A stretch of DNA of 64,000 nt, taken from contig NZ_AP019822.1 of the NCBI RefSeq assembly GCF_007990505.1, positions 2,167,568 to 2,231,567 on the forward strand, read 5' to 3'. Below are positions 36,192 to 45,766 of this stretch, in pieces. The notes below the pieces were generated by a model. It saw nothing but the letters and a program-made list of their open reading frames with translations. It searched no databases and had not been told where the DNA came from. The stretch comes from Pseudoleptotrichia goodfellowii. GTDB lineage: Bacteria; Fusobacteriota; Fusobacteriia; Fusobacteriales; Leptotrichiaceae. The position numbers were made by a program, and so were the translations under genes. How positions within the stretch are numbered: position 1 is the first letter of the stretch; each line of letters starts with the position of its first letter.

Positions 36192-37157
36192 CTACCACAC
36201 TGCAACAAGCTCTTTCTCCTTATCTTTTCCCGATCTGAAGTTTTTTTCAGGGTATCCGACAAGAACTACTGTCAGTTCTTTATCGTTATAATATTTTTTT
36301 ATTTCATCTCTCATTTTTTCCAATTCTTTCTTTTCGGCATTATACACTTCAAAAATTATAACAGGATGAAGATTATTGAATTTTTTAAATTCATACCAGT
36401 CTATCGTTTCAAAATCTCTCTTTTTGCTGAAATACTGACTGAATCTGTTTCCGTATTCTTTTAACTTTCTTAATGAATATCTTCCTTTTTTATCTTTTTC
36501 ATCGGAAATTCCGCATTCTTCGTCTTCAACAAAAAGCATAGACCCCTGTCTTACATTATTTTTGACTGTTCCGCAATCCCACACAGGATACTGAGAATAA
36601 TAATAAATTTTTCCTTCTTTATAATTATCGAATATTTTTTCTATTTCCTGAAAATCATTTCCTTTCGTTTTATCATACAAAAACTCATTAAATATATAGG
36701 GTTTGAAGCCGAATGTTTCTATCATTTCCAATAAAAATCCCGATCCCGGTTCTTCAAGAAGATGTTCTTTATTTTCAAAAACCGAATTTACTTCAGACCA
36801 TGAATGTACTAAAATATAGTCATTACTCGGTGTAATCATATATGTGTTACTTTTTTCCTCTTTTTCTTTTGAAAAATATTTTGATTTATATTTTTCTTTT
36901 TCCTTTTTTTTCATTATATAAAAATCATAACCTTTAGCTATACATCCGCCACAGGATTGTCCTTTATATTTTACCGTGTATTTATCTTTATCTATTATCA
37001 GATTATATTTTTCTTTCAGCTTTTTTATTTCCGAAGCATATATTTCTTTCGCTTTGCTGTCTCTGTTCAGACCTAAAACTATATTATACATCGACATTGC
37101 AATCAGAATAAATCCAATAAAAAATGCAAAATATACTTCATTTTTACTTACTTTCAT
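36192..37157 (-). CDS. Unknown membrane-anchored protein (paralogue of 35206-36161)
   Basis: 321 residues, not recognised. One membrane helix (about 8-28), then a polar exported or cytoplasmic body. Features are a short Cys pair motif GQSCGGC near 70, IMKKKEKEKYKSKYFSKEKE, and the shared block FNEFLYDKTKGNDFQEIEKI at about 180. Tandem with the frameshifted paralogue, 30 bp apart; the pair arose by duplication. Downstream of a secreted protein gene with an 18-bp gap, so probably co-transcribed. Confidence 0.7.
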   Translation of the reverse strand: MKVSKNEVYFAFFIGFILIAMSMYNIVLGLNRDSKAKEIYASEIKKLKEKYNLIIDKDKYTVKYKGQSCGGCIAKGYDFYIMKKKEKEKYKSKYFSKEKEEKSNTYMITPSNDYILVHSWSEVNSVFENKEHLLEEPGSGFLLEMIETFGFKPYIFNEFLYDKTKGNDFQEIEKIFDNYKEGKIYYYSQYPVWDCGTVKNNVRQGSMLFVEDEECGISDEKDKKGRYSLRKLKEYGNRFSQYFSKKRDFETIDWYEFKKFNNLHPVIIFEVYNAEKKELEKMRDEIKKYYNDKELTVVLVGYPEKNFRSGKDKEKELVAVW

Positions 37158-37175
37158 TCAGATTCCCAACTTTCT

Positions 37176-37853
37176 TTATTTATAAGGATTCCACGATTTT
37201 TCTACAAATTTCTGCATTTTATCGGTATGCTGAGGAAGCCCCTCGACAACTATAATATGCATTTTCTTTTTATTAGGAATATAGTATGTTATCCATGATT
37301 TTCCTGATACTCTTTTCACTTTTACGGATTTTCCTTTATACCCGTTTATTACAACATCTTTTATTTCAAGATTGTCTTTTGTATGCCCTGCTTTCAAAAG
37401 ATCATCATAATTTTGTTTTGCTATTTCTTCTGTAATTTTCGTAAGGTTTATACTTTCATCTACAATATACAAAACATCCAGTGTATAAATATCAAATCCT
37501 TCTCTTGAAATTTGCATAGTTGACGGACCCGAATCAGGATCTACAAACATCATCCACCCTTCGGGATAATCTATAAATCCTACATTTTCATTTCCGAATC
37601 GGCCTTTCTTAAAATATTTTTCAGCATCTTTAAACAGCTTGTCTTTTTCTGCTTCTTTTTCGGCTAATTTTATAGATCCTTTTACAGTATTTATATCTGT
37701 TACACAAGTCAGCTCTCCCTTAGGAATATAGCAATCTTCCTGTTTTTCTTTTTTATTTGGCGTTTTTCCTGTTTTTGCCGTTCCGTTTAAAAACACTGTC
37801 ATTCCAAACATTGCTCCCAAAATCAAAACTTTAAATAAATTATTCTTTCTCAT
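37176..37853 (-). CDS. Unknown secreted protein
   Basis: 225 residues, not recognised. N-terminal signal peptide (FKVLILGAMFGMTVFLNGTA) followed by a Lys-rich linker. The body contains GFIDYPEGWMMFVDPDSGPS and later VKVKRVSGKSWITYYIPNKK, then VVEGLPQHTDKMQKFVEKSW, resembling lipoproteins that sample host or stress conditions, but no family is assigned. First of three genes in a likely transcript with the paralogous pair. Confidence 0.65.
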   Translation of the reverse strand: MRKNNLFKVLILGAMFGMTVFLNGTAKTGKTPNKKEKQEDCYIPKGELTCVTDINTVKGSIKLAEKEAEKDKLFKDAEKYFKKGRFGNENVGFIDYPEGWMMFVDPDSGPSTMQISREGFDIYTLDVLYIVDESINLTKITEEIAKQNYDDLLKAGHTKDNLEIKDVVINGYKGKSVKVKRVSGKSWITYYIPNKKKMHIIVVEGLPQHTDKMQKFVEKSWNPYK

Positions 37854-37879
37854 TTTGACACCTTCCCTTTGCCTTAATC

Positions 37880-39820
37880 TTAATTCTTTTCGATTTTCTT
37901 TAATTCTTCGGACTTCTCATCCCACTCTTCCATTTTTTCCATTTCTTCCTGTTCAAGTTTATCAAACTGTTCCTGTATTTCCATCAGTTTTCCTACATCA
38001 TTCTGTTTACCCGCAACCTCATATTCCCTGTTAAGCTCTTCTCTTTTCAGCGTGATTTTTTCCATTTCATCCTCGAGTTTTGCCACATCTCTTTTGAGTT
38101 TTGAAATTTTTTTGTTCAGTTCTTTCTGCTCCTGATATGATAACTTCTGTTCTTCTTTTATTTCCGTGTCCGTTCCCGAAACAGAAGTCATTTTTGCACT
38201 TTTAAGGCTCTCTTTATAGTCTTCGTAATTTCCTTTGAATTTTGTCAATCCGTTTTCATCCAAATAATAAATAGTATTGCAGACACTGTCCAAAAAATGT
38301 CTGTTATGGGAAACTACAAGCATCGTTCCGTCAAAGTCCTCGAGAGCGTCTTCCAATACTTCTATGGAATATATATCCAAATGGTTTGTCGGCTCGTCAA
38401 GTATAAGAAAATTGGCTCTTTCCATATAAAGTTTCAAAAAGGAAACTCTTACTTTTTCTCCTCCGCTTAATTTCTCCACTTTTTTCAATACATCATCACC
38501 TGAAAACAAAAATGCTCCTGCCAAAGTTCTTAAATATTCTTCGGTCAAATTCAACGAAACATTTATTTCCTGTAAAATATTATTTGCATTTGACAAATCC
38601 TGATGATCCTGATCGTAATATCCCGTTTTCACTCTTGAACCAAATTCTATTTCTCCCGTATCTTTTTTCAGCTTGTCGACTATTATTTTAAGAAGAGTGG
38701 ACTTTCCTATCCCATTTTTCCCTATTATTCCTACTCTTTCTCCTTTATACAGATTAAAACTTATATTATTCAGAACTTTTTTATCTCCGAAACTTTTTTC
38801 TACATTTTTGACTTTCAGAACATTATCTCCGCTGATTCCGTCAGTTTCAAATTTCAGTTTCATTCTTTGAGGATTGAAAACAGGGTCGTCCATTCTTTCT
38901 ATTCTGTCGAGAATTTTTTGTCGTCCTTTAGCCTGTCTTGCCTTAATTCCCGCACGAAATCTGTCAATGTACTCTTCCATTTTTCTGATTTTTTCCTGTT
39001 CTTTTTCATATCTTTTTATTTTCCCTTTTAAAATCATTTCTTTTTGGAGTATAAAAGATGAAAAATTTCCGTCATATTTATAAAGTTTTTTGTTTTCAAT
39101 TTCATATATTCTGTTACATACATTGTTTAAAAATATTCTATCATGAGATACAAGTAAAAATGCCTTGTTATATCTCTTCAAATAATCTTCAAGCCACTCT
39201 ATAGAAATCAAATCCAAATGGTTTGTGGGCTCATCGAGAATAAGTAAATCAGGCTCAAGTAACAACAGTTTCGCTAAAGAAACTCTCGTTCTTTCTCCTC
39301 CACTCAGATCTTTCAAATACAGATTATAGTATTCTTCGGTCAGTTCAAGACCTGTCAATATCTGTTTTATCTTATATTCTATCTCATAACCGTTTTTCGC
39401 TTCGTATAACGAAGACAGCTCTGCCGAACGGTTTATAAGACTTTCCAGTTCTTCTCCCGTTGCCGTTCCTAAAAGCATATTTACTTTCTGTAATTCATCC
39501 CATATTTTTCTTTCTTCGGCAAATACCGACATCATTTCTTCGTATATTGTATTTTTTTCATTGGAAAATTCGTGATTTTGAGATAAATATCCGATTTTCA
39601 TTGACGGGCTTTTAATGATTTCCCCTATTTCGTTAGGATTATTTTCGGCTCCGTCCACTCTTTCCTTTCCCAATATCATTCTTATAATTGTGGATTTCCC
39701 GACTCCGTTCAATCCTACCAACCCTATTTTATCCTTTTCTTCTATGGAAAAATTTATATCTCTTAATATAAATTCTCCTGCAAACTGCTTATATACTCTG
39801 TTAAATTGGACTAAACTCAT
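37880..39820 (-). CDS. ABC-F family ATPase
   Basis: 646 residues, cytoplasmic, two ABC domains without membrane segments. Walker A GLNGVGKST and GKNGIGKST, signatures LSGGERTRVSLAKLLLL and LSGGEKVRVSFLKLYMERA, Walker B LLILDEPTNHLDL and FLILDEPTNHLDI. A linker of about 80 residues (RYEKEQEKIRKMEEYIDRFR) and a C-terminal coiled coil (about 555-646) resemble Uup/YdiF-type ABC-F proteins acting on the ribosome E-site. Not assigned to a resistance subtype. Confidence 0.92.
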   Translation of the reverse strand: MSLVQFNRVYKQFAGEFILRDINFSIEEKDKIGLVGLNGVGKSTIIRMILGKERVDGAENNPNEIGEIIKSPSMKIGYLSQNHEFSNEKNTIYEEMMSVFAEERKIWDELQKVNMLLGTATGEELESLINRSAELSSLYEAKNGYEIEYKIKQILTGLELTEEYYNLYLKDLSGGERTRVSLAKLLLLEPDLLILDEPTNHLDLISIEWLEDYLKRYNKAFLLVSHDRIFLNNVCNRIYEIENKKLYKYDGNFSSFILQKEMILKGKIKRYEKEQEKIRKMEEYIDRFRAGIKARQAKGRQKILDRIERMDDPVFNPQRMKLKFETDGISGDNVLKVKNVEKSFGDKKVLNNISFNLYKGERVGIIGKNGIGKSTLLKIIVDKLKKDTGEIEFGSRVKTGYYDQDHQDLSNANNILQEINVSLNLTEEYLRTLAGAFLFSGDDVLKKVEKLSGGEKVRVSFLKLYMERANFLILDEPTNHLDIYSIEVLEDALEDFDGTMLVVSHNRHFLDSVCNTIYYLDENGLTKFKGNYEDYKESLKSAKMTSVSGTDTEIKEEQKLSYQEQKELNKKISKLKRDVAKLEDEMEKITLKREELNREYEVAGKQNDVGKLMEIQEQFDKLEQEEMEKMEEWDEKSEELKKIEKN

Positions 39821-39967
39821 TTTTACTCCTATTTTTTTTATTTCAGTTATATTGTAGCATATTATTTGATTTCTTTCATTAAATTAAATTTTTAAAACAG
39901 TGGATATTTTTATTTATTTAATATATAATACATGTGTAATAAAAAATTTAAGAAAGAAGGTAATGCC

Positions 39968-40489
39968 ATGAAAAAGAAAATAATCCTGATTTTCGGATTA
40001 CTATTAATATTTGTGATGAGTTGCGGCGGAAAACATCCGGCAGTAAAAGATTTTGAAAGTACTATGAAAATATACCAAAGCGGAGATTTCACAAAAATGT
40101 CCCAAAATTCAGAGAATGCAACAATAAATCCCGAAGTTATGAAAACATTCGGTGAAGCATACAAAAAAATTACGTATAAAATAAACAAAACTACTGTAAA
40201 TAAGGACGAAGCTATTATAAACGTAACTATGAAAGCTCCCGATTTAAGCGGTGTCATGAAAGAAGCCATCGTGAAAATAATGCAGGATCCTAAACTTCAG
40301 GCAGAAGGTTCAGATAAAATCATGACTGATTTAATAAAAGAAAAATTAAACGATGCCAATAATTTAAAATACAACGAAAAAACTTTTGATATTGTTTATA
40401 AAAAAGCACAGGACAAATGGTTTCCCGATCCTTATTCAAACAAAGAATATTTTCAAATGATAACTTTCGGAATATTGAATACTCAGTAA
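39968..40489 (+). CDS. Lipoprotein of unknown function (DUF4878-like)
   Basis: 173 residues from ATG 39968, preceded by AAGAAGG; the frame is open 12 codons upstream but without a ribosome binding site. Lipoprotein signal KKKIILIFGLLLIFVMSC with Cys at 19, then GGKHPAVKDFESTMKIYQSG. Small alpha-beta body as in NTF2-like DUF4878 lipoproteins; family call is tentative. A TATAAT at 39924-39929 may be its promoter. One of very few plus-strand genes in the window. Confidence 0.75.
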   Translation: MKKKIILIFGLLLIFVMSCGGKHPAVKDFESTMKIYQSGDFTKMSQNSENATINPEVMKTFGEAYKKITYKINKTTVNKDEAIINVTMKAPDLSGVMKEAIVKIMQDPKLQAEGSDKIMTDLIKEKLNDANNLKYNEKTFDIVYKKAQDKWFPDPYSNKEYFQMITFGILNTQ

Positions 40490-40527
40490 TATATAAAGAG
40501 TCTTAAGACTTTCAAAACAAAATAGAT

Positions 40528-40567
40528 AAGGCTGTCTCAAAATTTATTTTTTTGAAACAGCCTCTTT
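40528..40567. terminator. Bidirectional terminator
   Basis: Arms AAGGCTGTCTCAAAA and TTTTGAAACAGCCT between convergent genes. Shares its CTGTYTYAAAA core with the hairpins at 43738-43785 and 45767-45807. Confidence 0.85.
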
Positions 40568-40574
40568 TATTCAC

Positions 40575-41054
40575 TTAATTATTTTGAGAAGCTACAGCCG
40601 CATCTATCCCCAATATTATAGCCATTACAGCCGTTTCATCCTGATTATCGGCTATATCTATAAGATAAGAGTCTCCCCAAGTCATCCACTCTTTTTTTAT
40701 ATTTGCAATTTGAGAGCCGTTGTTTACGTCACTTATAGTATATTCATGTCCCCAAATATCGCCTGTTGTTATCCAGTCTTTACCGATTATTTCATATTTA
40801 GGTTTCAAAAAAGTAAATTTCTTTACTATCTCGATTATTTTTTCACCATTCACATATACAAAAAATTTCGGCATAAAAGTCATCAGTTTTTGTTCAATAA
40901 AGGCTATTTCTCGTTCTTCCATATTATAAACATGAAGTTTTTTCCCTAATGTAAATATTTCCCCTTCTACTTTGTATTTATCATTTCCCTCCTCATCTTT
41001 TATAGTAAATTTGTCATTAAGCGAGAATACTTTCTGCTTCATATACAATTTCAC
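40575..41054 (-). CDS. LURP-one-related (YxjI-like) protein
   Basis: 159 residues. Tubby-like LURP-one pattern: MKLYMKQKVFSLNDKFTIKD, KVEGEIFTLGKKLHVYN, EIAFIEQKLMTFMPKFFVY, and a central WGHEYTISD. Cytoplasmic, with a possible membrane-phosphoinositide-like binding fold; no function established in bacteria. Confidence 0.8.
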   Translation of the reverse strand: MKLYMKQKVFSLNDKFTIKDEEGNDKYKVEGEIFTLGKKLHVYNMEEREIAFIEQKLMTFMPKFFVYVNGEKIIEIVKKFTFLKPKYEIIGKDWITTGDIWGHEYTISDVNNGSQIANIKKEWMTWGDSYLIDIADNQDETAVMAIILGIDAAVASQNN

Positions 41055-41083
41055 AATTCATCACTCCTTTATTATAATATTAT

Positions 41084-41971
41084 TTAATCTTTCTGCAATT
41101 CGCTGACAAAAGTTGCTCCCAGTATGAGTATTCCTCCGATGACAGTATATATATCCGGTTTTTCTTTCAAAAAAAATGTTGACAGAAAAATGGCAACTAT
41201 AGGATCTATATAACTGAAAATAGCTATTGTCTGTGCTTTCAGCTCTTTTATCGAAGAAAAATAAAGACTGTAAGTTATTCCTGTATTTAAAATCCCGACA
41301 ATAAGTAACAATACTATCGTTAAAAAGTCAAAAGACAAATTTCCGAAATTTTGTGTAACAGCAGTGTACGGAAGTAAAATCACCGCCGCAATACCTATCT
41401 GCATTATAGTCATTCCGTAAGAAGATATATTTTTCAAATGTTTGTTAAGCAATATCACCGTTGCATAAATTATTGCAGCACCTACTCCGAATAATATTCC
41501 TTTTATCTGGAGATTTTCAGTTCCTCCCTCTTTAAAAATACCCGAAACAAAAATCATTCCTGTCAATGCAGCTATTACGCATATTATTTTTTTTGAAGAA
41601 AGTTTTTCTTTCAGTACAAAAGGCGAAGCTATGATTATAAATACAGGTGCCAGATAATAACATAAAGTAGCAACAGCAACGGTTGTATGGTGATATGCTT
41701 CAAATAAAAATATCCAGTGAATCCCGATTAACATACCCGATAATGATAAAATCGGAAAATTATTTTTTATTTCCGAAAAAGAGATTTTTATTTTTTTGAT
41801 TTTAGTAAAAATCAGAAGAAATCCTGTTCCGATTATACCTCTTGCCAATGCAATTATACTTGACGGCAAAGGAATATGCTTTACAAATATTCCTATGGTT
41901 CCGAATATAGTCATTGCAACTATAAGCCTTATTCTTGCATTCGCTTCTTCTGTTTTTCCCTGTCTGTTCAT
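41084..41971 (-). CDS. EamA/DMT family transporter
   Basis: 295 residues with ten predicted helices in two EamA repeats (ARGIIGTGFLLIF...PVFIIIASPFVLKEKLSSKK and GITYSLYFSSIKELKAQTIA...FLSTFFLKEKPDIYTVIG). RhaT/YdcZ-like drug or metabolite exporter family; substrate unknown. Preceded by a gap without clear promoter. Confidence 0.88.
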   Translation of the reverse strand: MNRQGKTEEANARIRLIVAMTIFGTIGIFVKHIPLPSSIIALARGIIGTGFLLIFTKIKKIKISFSEIKNNFPILSLSGMLIGIHWIFLFEAYHHTTVAVATLCYYLAPVFIIIASPFVLKEKLSSKKIICVIAALTGMIFVSGIFKEGGTENLQIKGILFGVGAAIIYATVILLNKHLKNISSYGMTIMQIGIAAVILLPYTAVTQNFGNLSFDFLTIVLLLIVGILNTGITYSLYFSSIKELKAQTIAIFSYIDPIVAIFLSTFFLKEKPDIYTVIGGILILGATFVSELQKD

Positions 41972-42132
41972 TCTGCAGTTCCTTCCTGTTCTTTATATAT
42001 AAGTTTTTCTTCTATATTGTAATACGTTTTCCCTCTAAAATCAAGGGGAATAAACTTATTTCCATACTAAAAACAAAAATACACTCTTTTTATTTCCCAT
42101 AATTTGAGTGTATTTCTTTTTAAAAAGTACTT

Positions 42133-42396
42133 TTATTCGATTTTTTCTTTTACAATTTCTCCGTTATTCCAAAGCTCATTACAGGACAAGTCGATTTCAT
42201 CATTCCAGCTTATTCCGTAACCGCCTTTATCCACTTTCACTTGTTCGAATAATCCCCGAATATTCATCAAATCTTTAAAATCTTCCCATTTTTCAAATAG
42301 CGGATTCAGATTGTATATTTTTTCTACTCCGTTTTGAAATTGTACAAGTAAATTGTAATCAGTCATTGTTTTCACATTTACTATTTTATAGAACAT
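42133..42396 (-). CDS. DUF2442 family protein
   Basis: 87 residues. Pattern VNVKTMTDYNLLVQFQNGVE, YNLNPLFEKWEDFKDLM and the end GYGISWNDEIDLSCNELWNN are typical of DUF2442. Usually found beside DUF4160, as here (16 bp downstream of it). Such pairs have been suggested as toxin-antitoxin-like but activity is unproved. Confidence 0.85.
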   Translation of the reverse strand: MFYKIVNVKTMTDYNLLVQFQNGVEKIYNLNPLFEKWEDFKDLMNIRGLFEQVKVDKGGYGISWNDEIDLSCNELWNNGEIVKEKIE

Positions 42397-42412
42397 ACCT
42401 GATCGTCTCCTT

Positions 42413-42667
42413 TCATTTTAGAGGCGGTAACTTGACAAATTCCTGTGTTTCCCACATTTCAAGTAACTCATTTTGATATTTTCTTCCCCATTCTTTTACC
42501 ATTTCCAAAGCTTTTTTAGGCATATCTCCTTCCAGCATTTCAAGTGTTTTTATTTCAACAATTCCGGCATATTCTCCATATATACAATGAAAATGCGGAG
42601 GATTATGCTCACTTTGCTGAAAATACATTTTAATAATAATACCGTAAAATTTTGCTATAATCGGCAT
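42413..42667 (-). CDS. DUF4160 family protein
   Basis: 84 residues from ATG 42667, which has GGGAGGGG before it; an in-frame ATG six codons upstream lacks this spacing. Signature MPIIAKFYGIIIKMYFQQSE, HNPPHFHCIYGEYAGIVEI, ending WETQEFVKLPPLK. HxPxHFHxxY is the family core. First gene of a two-gene operon with DUF2442 and a good promoter. Confidence 0.86.
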   Translation of the reverse strand: MPIIAKFYGIIIKMYFQQSEHNPPHFHCIYGEYAGIVEIKTLEMLEGDMPKKALEMVKEWGRKYQNELLEMWETQEFVKLPPLK

Positions 42668-42689
42668 ATTTATCCCCTCCCTCAATTAA

Positions 42690-42718
42690 ATTATATCTTA
42701 ATATTATAAAATTATCAA
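42690..42718 (-). promoter_or_regulatory. Promoter of the DUF4160-DUF2442 operon
   Basis: Minus strand TTGATA (42713-42718), 17-bp spacer, TATAAT (42690-42695), about 20 bp before the start codon: nearly leaderless transcript. Confidence 0.75.
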
Positions 42719-42798
42719 GCCATTCAAATTTTTTATTTACAAAAACTCTATATATTGATATATTAATATTGGAATTTTAAAAAGAACGGAGTATTAGA

Positions 42799-43731
42799 AT
42801 GAGTAAAAAAATTGTATTTTATGCAGGATGTATTTTTGCTTTAATTCTTCCCTTAATTAAAAGTGTTCACGCTTTTGCTTCAGGGATTGCCCTTTTAACA
42901 GGAATTATTTTAGCGAGTTTTTATTTGATTTCAACCCCCAAAAACTTGGGAAAAATAAGAAAATTTACATTAAATTCGGCAGTTGTATTATTCGGTTTCG
43001 GACTTAATATAAATAAAGTTATTGCCGTGGGCAGCAAAGGAATATTACAAACTGCTGTAAGTCTCGTATTTGTAATAATAATCGGACTTATCCTTGCAAA
43101 ACTGTTTAAAATGGAGAAAAAATTGTCACAATTAATAATATTCGGTACTGCTATATGCGGAGGAAGTGCCATTGCTGCAACTTCTCCTGTTATTGAAGCT
43201 TCCGACGAAGATATTGCACTATCCACAGGTATAGTATTTATTTTAAATACTGTAGCACTGTTTCTGTTTGCCTTTCTTATAAGTTATTTCAAGCTGAATG
43301 CAGAACAGACAGGTATATGGACCGCTCTAAGTATTCACGACACGAGTTCAGTCGTATCGGCAGCCGCTTTTCACAGTACGGAAGCTTTAAAAATCGCAAC
43401 TATCATGAAACTCACAAGAACTCTCTGGATTATTCCCATTGTCATCATTTTAAGTTTTTTCAACAAATCGGACAGTAAAAATATAAAATTTCCGATTTTT
43501 ATTCTGTTTTTCATTTTGGCATCAGTTATTGCAAGTTTTGTTAATCTACCGAGCTTCTACAGCCTGCTTACTCAGGCAGGAAAAATGTTACTTGCCCTTG
43601 CCCTTTATTTAATCGGTACATCACTAAACATAAAGACTATTAAAAAAATGACAGGCAAAAATATGGCTTTCGGGGTTACTTTATGGATATTTTCCATAAT
43701 TTCAGGATATTTAATAATGATGTTTTTATAA
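42799..43731 (+). CDS. YeiH family putative sulfate/anion exporter
   Basis: 310 residues with about ten helices. YeiH/UPF0324 motifs: LNSAVVLFGFGLNINKV, ICGGSAIAATSPVIEASDED, SIHDTSSVVSAAAF and the C-terminal ALALYLIGTSLNIKTIK. The family is described as putative sulfate exporter. AACGGAG precedes the start. Stand-alone gene with its own terminator. Confidence 0.88.
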   Translation: MSKKIVFYAGCIFALILPLIKSVHAFASGIALLTGIILASFYLISTPKNLGKIRKFTLNSAVVLFGFGLNINKVIAVGSKGILQTAVSLVFVIIIGLILAKLFKMEKKLSQLIIFGTAICGGSAIAATSPVIEASDEDIALSTGIVFILNTVALFLFAFLISYFKLNAEQTGIWTALSIHDTSSVVSAAAFHSTEALKIATIMKLTRTLWIIPIVIILSFFNKSDSKNIKFPIFILFFILASVIASFVNLPSFYSLLTQAGKMLLALALYLIGTSLNIKTIKKMTGKNMAFGVTLWIFSIISGYLIMMFL

Positions 43732-43737
43732 TCAACA

Positions 43738-43785
43738 AAAAAAGAGCTGTTTCTAAATCATTTGATTTTAAACAGTTCTTTTTTA
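43738..43785. terminator. Bidirectional terminator
   Basis: Long stem AAGAGCTGTTT(CT)AAATCA/TGATTT(TA)AAACAGTTCTT with A- and T-runs, between convergent genes. Confidence 0.85.
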
Positions 43786-43795
43786 TTCTAAATTT

Positions 43796-44308
43796 TCATA
43801 CCATTCTTTTTATTTTATAATTTCCGTTTAAAGTATTGTAAGCTGATTTTATATTTACAAATGCTATTTCCCCGTCATCTTTTCCTGTATAAGCACACTT
43901 GCTCCCAAAATTATGCTTTTTCAAATAGTCCGTTATTTCATCAATAATTTCCTGAGTTATTTCCAGTTCGCCATTTTTACCTTTCATCTCTCTTTTATCC
44001 AAAATTATTTGTATATAACTTTTTTCAATTTTTATTTCAGTTACATATTTTCTTTCCTTTAACGAATTAAACAACTTTCTTAACTCACTTTTATCCGTTT
44101 CGTTATCAATATTTATTTTTAAAGTTATCTGTTTTTTTACTTCTTCTTTACTTACCGAAACATAATAACCGTCTACTATACCGTAAGCAATAAAAATAAT
44201 ATTGTCCATCATATTTTCTAAAAGAGATAATCCGAATCTGTATTTTCGACTTTTTTCCGTTACAGTTTTCATTCCGTATTTATCAGCCAGCTTCTTTATA
44301 ATAAGCAT
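43796..44308 (-). CDS. Unknown cytoplasmic protein
   Basis: 170 residues, not recognised. Begins MLIIKKLADKYGMKTVTEKS. The middle has KKQITLKINIDNETDKSELR, SYIQIILDKREMKGKNGEL and the end GSKCAYTGKDDGEIAFVNIK. No signal peptide or helix bundle. Single gene. Confidence 0.6.
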   Translation of the reverse strand: MLIIKKLADKYGMKTVTEKSRKYRFGLSLLENMMDNIIFIAYGIVDGYYVSVSKEEVKKQITLKINIDNETDKSELRKLFNSLKERKYVTEIKIEKSYIQIILDKREMKGKNGELEITQEIIDEITDYLKKHNFGSKCAYTGKDDGEIAFVNIKSAYNTLNGNYKIKRMV

Positions 44309-44412
44309 ATTTAAACTCCTTTCACAACTTTTTATTTAAAAAGTCGTGAGGACTTATCATCCTCACTCACTTTCCGACAATTTCGAAATATCTTTCTTTA
44401 CAGATCGGAAAA

Positions 44413-45003
44413 TTACTTCTTCCCGCCTAAAAATTTTCCGACCATTCCCATTATATCGTCCATAACATTTCCGTCTTTATTTGCATCCAACATATTTGTA
44501 ACAAGTCCCATCATTCCCGATGCTTTTTCATTTCCTCCAAGACTTCCGCTAAGCATTGATGTCAATGCATTCAGACCTCCCGCATCAAGGTTGTTTTCCT
44601 TTTTTTGCTGTCCTAACGCACCCAAAACAACAGGAGCCAACATTTGAAGCATTTTCATACTTCCGTTTGCATCCAGTCCGCTTGATTGAGAAACTGCATT
44701 TGCAACATTTGAAGTTTGATTTCCGAACAGATGATTCAATATTCCTTCTCCGTCTTTCAAATCAGGATTACTCAAATATCCCTGCAAATTATTAAGTATC
44801 GAGCCGTCATGTTTTGTTTCCAATGCTTTATTTAAAGATTCCGCTCCTTTTTCACTATTCGTATTTTTGTTTAGTGCTGCAAGCATAGCAGGTAATGCAG
44901 CTTCCAAGCCGTTTTTAACTTGATTTTCACTTCCTCCTATTTGCGAAGTTAATGCACCCAAATCCTGTCCTCCTAAAAGTCCTAACAATGCTTCCAAATT
45001 CAT
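44413..45003 (-). CDS. DUF937 family protein
   Basis: 196 residues from ATG 45003, which has TTAGGAGG before it; the longer frame upstream lacks a ribosome binding site. Family pattern MNLEALLGLLGGQDLGALTS, ALPAMLAALNKNTNSEKGAE, ILNHLFGNQTSNVANAVSQS, and a Gly/Met-rich end with LDANKDGNVMDDIMGMVGKF (EF-hand-like DANKDGNVMDD). Function unknown; the family often looks exported or aggregating. Confidence 0.8.
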   Translation of the reverse strand: MNLEALLGLLGGQDLGALTSQIGGSENQVKNGLEAALPAMLAALNKNTNSEKGAESLNKALETKHDGSILNNLQGYLSNPDLKDGEGILNHLFGNQTSNVANAVSQSSGLDANGSMKMLQMLAPVVLGALGQQKKENNLDAGGLNALTSMLSGSLGGNEKASGMMGLVTNMLDANKDGNVMDDIMGMVGKFLGGKK

Positions 45004-45059
45004 ATTTCCTCCTAAATATTTTTTTATATTATAACCGAAATTGACTATTTTTGCCACTA

Positions 45060-45614
45060 TTATATTTGCTGAGCTATAAAGATAAGTTCTCCTGTATCTT
45101 TACTTATTGTTATTGCATATTTTATTGTATTTTTATAAGATAATTCATTAGATAACGAGCCTTCTTTCATGCCTGCGAGTATTTCGGCATACAGTTTTCT
45201 GGCTTCTTCATCTTTTATATTTTCATCTGAAACTTCTATAAGATTGACTACCAAATCTTCTATCGTTCCCAAATCAGTCCCTGTTACCGAGCCTATTTTC
45301 ACTACAAGGCTTGTTACTTCTATTCCGTCATAATTTATAGTATAAGCGGAATTTTTCTTTATATTAATTTTTGAATGATAATAGTTTTTATTTTCAAATG
45401 TAAGTTTTTCAAATTTTTCTATACTTATTTTATTTCTTCGGGAATTTTTTTCAAATTCTTCGATTACTTTTTCTACCGACTTATCTGAAAACACTTTAAA
45501 TTCCTGAGCTTTATCCTGAATTTTATTTTTAGTTTCTTCCTTTTCTTTATTTTGACACGCAACAAAAAGTAATATCGGAAGAAGTAATATCAGCCAAACT
45601 TTTTTATTTATCAT
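45060..45614 (-). CDS. Unknown lipoprotein
   Basis: 184 residues. Lipobox LLFVAC with Cys at about 20 after VWLILLLPILL, then a K/E/N-rich linker. Body with YTINYDGIEVTSLVVKIGS; no family recognised. 57 bp upstream of the DUF937 gene. Confidence 0.7.
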   Translation of the reverse strand: MINKKVWLILLLPILLFVACQNKEKEETKNKIQDKAQEFKVFSDKSVEKVIEEFEKNSRRNKISIEKFEKLTFENKNYYHSKINIKKNSAYTINYDGIEVTSLVVKIGSVTGTDLGTIEDLVVNLIEVSDENIKDEEARKLYAEILAGMKEGSLSNELSYKNTIKYAITISKDTGELIFIAQQI

Positions 45615-45766
45615 CTTAATCCCTCATTTCAGATTGTTTTAATATTTTAATTATACTATAAAATTTCAAAAATAGGAATTATTTTTACTGTTATTTTACT
45701 TAGAATTTATATACTAAAAATTTATTTGAGACTGTTCCTCTGATATTTTCATCTATAACCGCAAAT

